A stretch of DNA of 64,000 bases from Metamycoplasma arthritidis (lineage in GTDB: Bacteria; Bacillota_I; Bacilli_A; Mycoplasmatales; Metamycoplasmataceae). A model generated the notes under the pieces. That model had not been told where the DNA came from. It ran no database searches and saw only the letters and a list, made by a program, of their open reading frames with translations. The position numbers and the translations under genes are program-made. Of this stretch, positions 56,491 to 64,000 are shown piece by piece; within the stretch, counting starts at the first letter, position 1, and each line of letters starts with the position of its first letter. The stretch spans positions 434,001-498,000 of the forward strand of contig NZ_LR215047.1 in assembly GCF_900660715.1 (NCBI RefSeq), read 5' to 3'.

Positions 56491-57089
56491 TATTTAACTC
56501 CTTTAGCAATTGGTTTAGCATGTAAATCAACATATTTTTTAATAAATTGAGTAATAGCAGGAGAGCTTTCAAAGTGATACTCTTCATTATTGATTTTGAT
56601 ATTTCACAAATTGAAGTATTTTAGATCAAGCAAGTATTTTTTACCATTATCTAGATAAAAGATTTTTTCTTTTGAAGGTAGAATTAGTTTTTGTAAGATC
56701 ATTCGATAGTTATTGGTGATTGTACTTGGATCATTAAATTCAAGTTCTTCAAGTAGCATTTTAATGCCATGTGAATCTAAGGTGCTCTCTAAACCAACAA
56801 TGGTGTATCTTGTTTCTGGTAAAATGCCGTCTTCTTTAATTCTTTTTAGATACTCATTAACTTCTGTATCGTCTTTAAAAGTTTTTAGTGGAGAGTATGA
56901 GTTATTGAGTTGATAGCTTCCATTTAACGATTCTTTGTATTGAATAAAATTCTTATATTTAAATTTTGTTAAATTTTTTATATCAAAGTAATTTGAATAA
57001 TTGTCAATGTAATTGATTTTTCTTTGTAAAGCAAATTCTTTTTGACTTTTACTTTCGTTATAGACCATGTTCTGATAAAACAAATTCAT
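56490..57089 (-). pseudogene. F C-terminal fragment, array copy 2
   Basis: About 199 codons matching the C-terminal 185 residues of the F proteins (from SQKEFA to AKGVK), opened by an out-of-frame ATG at 57089 inside the end of the previous H gene. The N-terminal three quarters of F are missing, so it is a duplication remnant. Yet the frame is intact, and its stop overlaps the next H start (TAATG), with AAAGGAG in its last codons. It may be translated and serve to couple translation of the H gene. Confidence 0.7.
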
Positions 57090-58099
57090 CTACTTTAGAA
57101 GGTTCGGCGTCCAAAGGCAACTCTGAATCATACTCAGTAATTTTTATGCGATAGCTTCTAAATTTCAAAGTACTATAATTGCCGTATCGTTTTAAATAAT
57201 CAGTGTCGATATGATGTGACCAGCCATAGTCAGGAGACTTTAAATAGCGTAATTTTAGAAATTCGTTTTTAACTTCCATTTTAGCAAGCCCTCTATATGA
57301 TTCAAGTATGATTCTCGGGGTTGGATCTTTACCTTCAAAATCACTTTTTCCAGCGGTATGAGTAGCAAAATGCTCGTTTTTATAATAAGGTTTTGGTATA
57401 GAAAAAATTTCTCTAATTCTTCATATTTCATCATCATGCACATGAAAATAGCTTGATGTTATATTAATTTTAGAATAGTAGGTCGTATTAAAATTCATTT
57501 TAGTTAAGTATGAAAAACGAATAAAAGATGAAGAAAGATTCAAATTTAAATTAGGTATATTAAGTAACCCAAATACTCTTTTATAGTCATCCGACGAATA
57601 AAAAGATAATGAATAATTTTGTGCATTAATTCCTTGCGAAAAGTCAAAAATAACTTCTTTTACATAGTATAAGTTAACGGGGTCCATACCATTATTGGGG
57701 GTTTTGATATTTAATTACTTCGTTATAAGCGTATTTATTCATAACTCTTTTAAAAATTTGGAATTTTCATTGAAAATCTTTAAATCATTTGTCAAAGTCA
57801 TTATTAAATTCTTGTGTTAAAGAATATTCTTTGATATTTCTATTAGGATAATCAAATCAAGTTTTTTTTCAAAATTTATCAGGGTCTTTATGAAATCTAA
57901 AATGCTCGGGTTTCATTTTGAACTGCTCAAAGTCATCAAAGACATATTTTTGTTTGTCAATATATTCTTTTTCATATTTTTTAGCAAGTTTTTCATCTTT
58001 TTGCTCTTGGGTTTCTTCGGGTTTACATTTTACCGCAACCAATGAAGGTAAAGATGTCAATGCTGACAATATTGATATTAGTAAAAGTGATTTTTTCAT
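57058..58099 (-). pseudogene. H lipoprotein, second array copy, frameshifted
   Basis: Starts like the other H genes (ATG 58099, lipobox LVAVKC). At 57696-57700 the plus strand has GGGGG, where copy 3 has four G and copy 1 has GGGA. The extra base shifts the frame, and the protein ends at once after KYQNPQ (about 135 residues). The remaining two thirds continue in another frame without stops from about 57687 (MDPVNLYYVKEV) to the TAA at 57058-57060. It is therefore either a recent pseudogene or a contingency copy that a one-base change can restore. The N-terminal fragment would still be exported and lipidated. Confidence 0.75.
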
Positions 58100-58692
58100 T
58101 ATTTAACTCCTTTAGCAATTGGTTTAGCATGTAAATCAACATATTTTTTAATAAATTGAGTAATAGCAGGAGAGCTTTCAAAGTGATACTCTTCATTATT
58201 AATTTTGATATTTCACAAATTAAAGTATTTCAAATCAAGCAAGTATTTTTTGCCATTATCTAAATAGAAGATTTTTTCTTTTGAAGGTAGGATTAATTTT
58301 TGTAAGATCATTCGATAGTTATTAGTGATTGTGCTTGGATCGTTAAATTCAAGCTCTTCAAGCAACATTTTAATGCCATGCGAGTCTAAAGTACTCTCTA
58401 AACCAACAATGGTGTATCTTGTTTCTGGCAAAATGCCGTCTTCTTTGATTCTTTTTAGATATTCATTAACTTCAGTGTCGTCTTTAAAAGTTTTTAGTGG
58501 CGAATACGAGCTATTAAGTTGATAGCTTCCATTTAGTGATTCTTTATATTGAATGAAATTCTTGTATTTTAATTTTTCTAAATTTTCTATATTAAAGTAG
58601 GTTGAATAATTGCCAATGTAATTGATTTTTCTTTTCATTGCAAATTCTTTTTGATTTTTATTTTCGTTATAGGCCGTGTTCTGATAAAACAA
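58099..58692 (-). pseudogene. F C-terminal fragment, array copy 1
   Basis: About 197 codons equal to the F C-terminus, opening with a TTG at 58692 inside the H1 end (the ATG of the sister copy is changed here); an internal ATG lies at MKRKINYI. The frame is intact to the TAA at 58099-58101, which overlaps the next H start. Same structure as the fragment at 56490-57089, hence part of the duplicated 1.6 kb unit. Confidence 0.7.
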
Positions 58693-59704
58693 AGTTATCT
58701 ACTTTAGAAGGTTCGGCGTCTAAAGGTTTCTTTGGATCGTATTCAATGATTTTTACACGGTAGCTTTTGAATTTTAGGGTACTATAGTTACCATATTGCT
58801 TTAAATAATCAACGTTAATGTTTTTTGGCCCATCATCAAACGAATCTTTGTAACGCAAATTTAGCAGGAGGTTATTAGTTCTTGTTCCAGCGAGACCTCT
58901 GTATGATTCAAATTGTAATCTTGGAATTCGATCAACCCCTTCAAAATCACTTTTTCCAGCGGCATGAGTAGCAAAATGCTCGTTTTTATAATCAGGTTTG
59001 GGTATTCAAAACATTTCTCTAATTCGTGCAAAAGCTTCTTTACGAATAAAATGACCATAAGTTGATGTTATATTTATTTTCGAATAGTAATTAAAATCAA
59101 AATTGACACTAGTTAAATATGAAAAATCAAGAAAAGCCGATGAAAGGTTTAAGTTTAAATTCGGTATATTGAATAATCCAAATACTCTCTTATAGTCGCC
59201 AGATGAATAAAAAGATAGTGAATAATTTTGCGGATTCATTCCTTGTGAAAAATCAAAAATAACTTCTTTTACATAGTATAAGTTAACGGGTTCCATACCA
59301 TTATTGGGATTTTGATATTTAATTACTTCGTTATAAGCGTATTTGTTCATAACTTTTTTAAAGATTTTGAATTTTCATTGAAAATCTTTAAATCATTTGT
59401 CAAAGTCCTTATCAAATTCATGTGTTAAAGAATATTTTTTGATATTTCTATTAGGGTAATCAACCCATGCATTTGGTCAAAATTTATTGTCTTTTTCTAG
59501 TTTAAAATGCTCGGGTTTCATCTTAAACTGTTCAAAATCATCAAAGACATATTTTTGTTTGTCAATATATTCTTTTTCATATTTTTTAGCAAGTTTTTCA
59601 TCTTTTTGCTCTTGTGTTTCTTCAGGCGTGCACTTTGCGGCAACCAACAATGGCAAAGGTGTCAATGCTGACAATATTGGTATTAGTAAAAGTGATTTTT
59701 TCAT
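58667..59704 (-). CDS. H lipoprotein, first array copy (intact)
   Basis: 345 residues, ATG 59704 overlapping the stop of the full-length F2 gene (TAATG), with AAAGGAG in the F2 end. Lipobox-like LLVAAKC (Cys25). N-terminal 60 and C-terminal 40 residues are nearly the same as in copies 2 and 3. The middle (about residues 62-80 and 175-260) differs in blocks, as expected from recombination between copies. Aromatic-rich mature domain with UGA Trp codons. Because it follows G2 and F2 directly, H may be a third component of the ABC-G-F system. Function unknown. Confidence 0.84.
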
Positions 59705-62100
59705 TATTTAACTCCTTTAGCAATTGGTTTAGCATGTAAATCAACATATTTTTTAATAAATTGAGTAATAGCAGGAGAGCTTTCAAAGTGATACTCTTCA
59801 TTATTGATTTTTATATTTCACAAATTGAAGTATTTTAGATCAAGCAAGTATTTTTGACCATTATCTAAATAAAAGATTTTTTCTTTTGAAGGCAAAATTA
59901 ATTTTTGCAAGATCATTCGATAGTTATTAGTAATTGTGCTTGGATCGTTAAATTCAAGCTCTTCAAGCAACATTTTAATGCCGTGCGAATCTAAGGTGCT
60001 CTCTAAACCAACAATGGTATATCTTGTCTCTGGTAAAATCCCGTCTTCTTTGATTCTTTTTAGATATTCATTAACTTCAGTGTCGTCTTTAAAAGTTTTT
60101 AGTGGAGAGTATGAGTTATTGAGTTGATAGCTTCCATTTAGTGATTCTTTATATTGAATAAAATTTTTATATTTGAATTTTGTTAAATTTTTTATATCAA
60201 AGTAATTTGAATAATTGTCAATGTAATTGATTTTTCTTTGTATTGCAAATTCTTTTTGACTTTTAATAAATTCGCTATTGTTTTCCATTTGTTGAATTTC
60301 ATTTGGATTAATAAAATCTAAATATTCATTAGAACTTATTTTTTTGTTTGTTAAATTGACAAATTCGTGGGCTTTATTTTTATAAAAAATTGGTTGAATG
60401 GTGCCACGATAAAAAACTTTTTCTTTTTCTATTTTTATTTCCAGGCAACTAAAAACTTTTATCAAATCTAAACTTTCTCATGATGAAAGTGGGTCTTCTT
60501 TTTTTCTTCGATAATATGTCTTAGATTCATCAAATCTTAATCCTGCGTAAATTTTATTTTCATCTTGTGCTGCCGAATGAATAAAGTTATTTAGGTTTTC
60601 TTCATATACATTTCACAACATTTTTAACAAATCATGTTTATTTTCATAGTCAAAAAAATATTTTTTTCGTTTTCATGGGAAATGAATTTCGTCCGTTCTT
60701 ATACCCACTAATTTTTTAATTATATTTGTTAATAATTTTTCGAATTTGGCAAACCGGTCGCTTTCTTCCTTGAATTCATTTTTTAAATTATTCATTTTGG
60801 TTTCAAAGTTATCCTTGTCTAGTTCAACATTAACTTCTAATCCAAAGTTGTTGTAAGTTCATCTATCATGATTTAAAACAGTAATATATTCAGTATTTTT
60901 TTCATTGTTTTTGGCTACTAAATTAAGAGATTTAAAATCCAAAAATTTACCTTTCAAGTCGGCGTAATGATTTCAATAACTTACGGTAGTATATTTAAAC
61001 GAACTTCCTCTAGGCCCTTTGAGATTGTACCGAGGATTTTTTACTTTTTTTCACAATTTTTCTGAGTAATAACGATTAAAGTTTTTGTCAACAAATTCTT
61101 TAGCTAATTGACCATTTTTTAATAGCTCTAAAGCTTTAAAATGGGTTTTGATTCAATCTTCATCAACATATTTGTAAATCTCGGTTCTATCGCTATTTGC
61201 ATATTGTCACTCGTTATAACCTTCTGATGAAAAACTATTAAAATAAGCTTTGCCATAATCAGGATAATTCATGTTATCCATTCTTGGTAGCTTTAAAGTG
61301 ACTTTATAGCGATTTTTTACTGCTTGGTCAGTAAATTCTTTTATTGCGTTGGTGAATAAAGTAGAAAAGAAATTGTCAGTGAATCCTTTGTATGTCAAAA
61401 ATCTTTCACTACCATCATCAGCTTCTAGTTTTAAAGCTTCAATAGTTTTGGTTGAATTTGATAAAACCTTGCGGTCATGAATATCTTGCATTAGCTCTTT
61501 AATATCGTATTCATTGTAAGGATTGTAATGCTTTTCAATAATTTGTCCATTAGAACTGTAATTTAGTTTATAAAATAAGTTATCTACTATATCATCAGTA
61601 GAATTTTTAATAATGCTATTTTTGGCATCTTCCATTTCTTTGTAAGGTTGATTACGGTGATCGTAATATCTTTTAACAATTGCAAACTCTGGTAAATACG
61701 AACGAATAACGCTATCCAAATCATCACTATAATTGCCATGAATATCTCTATAGGCTTTTTTCATTTTAGAATAATCAACTAGATTTAGCTTATTAGGGTC
61801 CATATCAATTTGACCATCGTAATTTTTATATTCTTTTTTGCCGATATAGCCATTAACTTGTACTTTATTAAGTAAATATTTGTAAATGTCTTCTTTAGAA
61901 TCAAAAGTCATTTCCTTATTGTCAATTGTAATAGCATACTTTAGCTTAGAATTTTGGCGAGTACTTTGATTTTGTGATGCTAAATTTTTATTGCTTTCTG
62001 GTCCTGCTAGTTTTTTGCTAATCGGACTTGAAGTTGATAACAACGCCGCTGGAACGAACGCTAATGGCATTAAAGCACTTAGTAGAATTTTTTTATTCAT
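59704..62100 (-). CDS. Exported F protein (copy 2)
   Basis: 798 residues, paralogous over its whole length to the F gene at 46580. Signal segment KKILLSALMPLAFVPAALLS, no lipobox. Shared segments include NKEMTFDSKEDIYKYLLNK, DGSERFLTYKG, NNFGLEVNVELDK and the C-terminal module from SQKEFA to AKGVK. Compared with copy 1 it extends about nine residues at the C-terminus (PIAKGVK), where it carries the ribosome site of H1. It overlaps the end of G2 by 8 bases, exactly as in copy 1. Function unknown. Confidence 0.85.
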
Positions 62101-64000
62101 CTTTTACTCCTTTATTTTCTACATATTCACTAATTGATTTAATGAATTTTTTACAATATTCAATTACTTCTTCAATGGTTGAAAATTCTTTATCTTGGTA
62201 AACGAATTTATGAACTTCGTTTTCTTTAATTACTTTTCGCTCAATCGCTAGGTATTGAAGTTGCATTAAATGCTTAGTAGCCGCTTCGTATGAGGCAAAG
62301 TAAACTCTTTCGTTTTGGTTATTTAGAATGCTATAGACTTTGGTTTTTACGATTTCACTTAGCTCATCATATTTATTATTAAGACTAAGCATTCTTTTAG
62401 AAACCAGCTTTGAAGTCACTTGGAATTTGCTAGTAAATATGGCGGCCAATTTTTTTATATTGTTTATGTCATACAAGTATGATTTTTTATCTTTAGTTTT
62501 TAGGTTACCATCAAAGAGTAGTAAGTCTTTTGATTCTAATAGTTTGTTGTCTTTATTAATGTTGTTAATCAGAGTCATTAACTTTTGCAATGAAAACTTC
62601 TCATAGTTAGTTTGGTCTTTTATTTGATCTAAAGGAATTTTTTCATTGTTTAGTTTGGGCAGCTGCATTAGCAATGTCGCTCTTAGCTCGTGAGAAATTG
62701 CTGATTTTAATTTTTCAAATAAATCCTTAATATTAGCAACATACTTACTTTTGCCCAATATATTGACAGTGCCAGAAGATGATTTATATCATTCAATAAA
62801 TTTTTGGGCGTTATTGGCGAGGAGTGTATTTTCTAATTCGCCCATAGTGGCAAAGTAACGATTGCTATTGCCTTTTGAGGTTTTTTCAAATGAATAAAGA
62901 TACTCTAAATCATTTGCTTTTAGAAATGCCTGATCGTCACTAGTTAGAACATCATAAATTAAGTCTTTTTCTAAGACGCCGGTTTGGTGATCTTGATATA
63001 TCTTGCCGTTGTAGTAGTAAAAATCGGTGCTAAATTCGGGCATGAATTGTACTGGTTCTAGTAACTTAGCATTGGCAATCGTGGAATCTTCGCTTTGTCA
63101 AAAACCTCAAAGTCGTGAAGTTGTGACGCCACCATCTCATATATATTGTGACTTGGCATTACCCGTTTGGCTATAAACATAATCATATTGAGTTTTTTCA
63201 CCAATTAGCTGCGTAATAATGGTAAATACTATATCAATAGCAGCCGCAGCTACAGCAACGCCAGGTAGACTTGAAAACACGCCTAAAACTGAGCCAACTA
63301 AGCCTTGGACAGACTTGACAACATTTAATGTTTGATTTGGCCCAGCGGCTTGAATTGAGAAATACAACTGACTAATTGATCCAGCGGCCTGCACAAGTCC
63401 ACCCGCTACTTTGACGGCCGAATTGATTTTGCTTACGACATCAGCTTTTTGCTCTTCATATACCAATTTATTTAGCTCAAGTTTATGGCCCGTCATTGTT
63501 TTTGAATTAATATATTTGTTTAAGTTTTCTTTTTTGATACTTTTTATTGAATCTTGCAGTGACTTTATGTCGTTGCCTTTTTTATAACTTAATCTTTCTA
63601 GTTTCTTTATCGTTTCATTAGAAGCACCATGTTCTTTATGATATGCAATGGCTACTTTTTTATAATAGTTAAAGCCAAATTCATAGTTTTTCATAATTGT
63701 GGTGTTTTTAACGTATTTTGAATAATCAACATTGGCTAAACTATTTAAAAATCCTTCTCTTAAATAGTTATTAAGAGCTTGTGCAGATTGATAGTTATAA
63801 TGTTGCAAAGCATTAGAAGCTAGATGTTTGTCATCAACACTTTTGTTGACTTCGTATTCACCTTTGTTATTATTGAAAATGTAATTAGATTCTTTTTTGG
63901 ATCTTAATGAATACTTGTCATATAGTTTTTCTAATTTTTCATAAACTTGTTTAGAACTATCCTTTTTTAGTAAAGTAGAATCATTAAAAGGTAGCAATGA
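62093..64000 (-). CDS. Large exported G protein (copy 2), N-terminus outside the window
   Basis: At least 635 C-terminal residues, open to the right edge. It parallels G1 throughout: the NSAVKVAGGLVQAAGSISQ hydrophobic Gly/Ala-rich region (about 63200-63418), YVYSQTGNAKSQYI, FYYYNGKIYQ and the C-terminal KFVYQDKEFSTIEEVIEY unit. Changes in the hydrophobic part are conservative, and its length is kept. It overlaps F2 by 8 bases. An ABC ATPase and permease should lie beyond the right edge if the arrangement is fully duplicated; this cannot be seen. Confidence 0.83.

Larger units (their letters stand above)
55447..60265 (-). repeat. Tandem array of about 1.6 kb units (F C-terminus plus H)
   Basis: H starts lie at 59704, 58099 and 56490, spaced 1605 and 1609 bases. 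Each is preceded by about 560 bases of F C-terminal sequence. The left junction in every extra unit falls at the sequence coding QKEFA, just after an H stop; in F2 the same site is at about 60250-60265. The structure is that of two tandem duplications by unequal recombination. Confidence 0.85.

Noticed and set aside
55447-59704. The repeated 1.6 kb units as an insertion sequence or CRISPR array
   Set aside because: There is no transposase, no terminal inverted repeats and no short regular spacers; the units are duplicated genes.
46580-64000. The accessory region as an integrative conjugative element or prophage
   Set aside because: No integrase, relaxase, TraE/TraG-like, replication or capsid gene is visible.

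Overview
The window comes from a mollicute read with genetic code 4 (UGA = Trp). UGA falls at conserved tryptophans, for example the WNGPVG motif of phosphoglycerate kinase, and the DNA is very AT-rich. Linkage of a mycoplasma immunoglobulin-binding protein/protease pair (MIB-MIP) to a seven-gene F1-like ATPase, plus many lipoproteins, suggests a Mycoplasma of the hominis/mycoides type, most likely hominis-group. The species cannot be named from the sequence. Most real genes contain several UGA codons, so the coordinates below join segments across them.

Region 1 (1-8794, +): the 3' part of one giant coiled-coil protein with about 1.73 kb internal repeats and a Trp-rich, non-coiled C-terminus. 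Region 2 (9149-21971, -): a tightly overlapped nine-gene operon. In transcription order it holds MIB, MIP, a polytopic membrane protein, a small basic protein, gamma-like, epsilon-like, a signal-peptide protein with two C-terminal membrane segments, alpha-like and beta-like. This matches the known architecture in which an F1-like X0 ATPase is tied to IgG capture and cleavage. A 15-base poly-A tract lies upstream of MIB.

Region 3 (22200-46313) is mostly housekeeping. It contains tRNA-Tyr/tRNA-Gln, trxB, lgt, uvrA, a membrane-protein pair, an RluD-type pseudouridine synthase, an IMPACT-family protein, a PQ-loop transporter, a HipA-like kinase, two Cof-type HAD phosphatases, rmuC, tuf, a diadenylate cyclase, pgk, an acid-phosphatase-like lipoprotein and metK. 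Several genes here have a TATAAT box only 6-10 nt before the ATG and no Shine-Dalgarno sequence, suggesting leaderless mRNAs.

Region 4 (46580-64000, -) is accessory and is the least explained part. An ABC ATPase and a permease with a large extracytoplasmic loop are translationally coupled to two very large exported proteins, called G and F here. G carries a Gly/Ala-rich hydrophobic stretch resembling a membrane-inserting hairpin. To the right lie a second G-F pair and a tandem array of about 1.6 kb units. Each unit joins a copy of the F C-terminus to an aromatic-rich lipoprotein (H), and one H copy has a one-base frameshift in a G-run. This ABC-G-F-H assembly is the best candidate for an undescribed system in the window.
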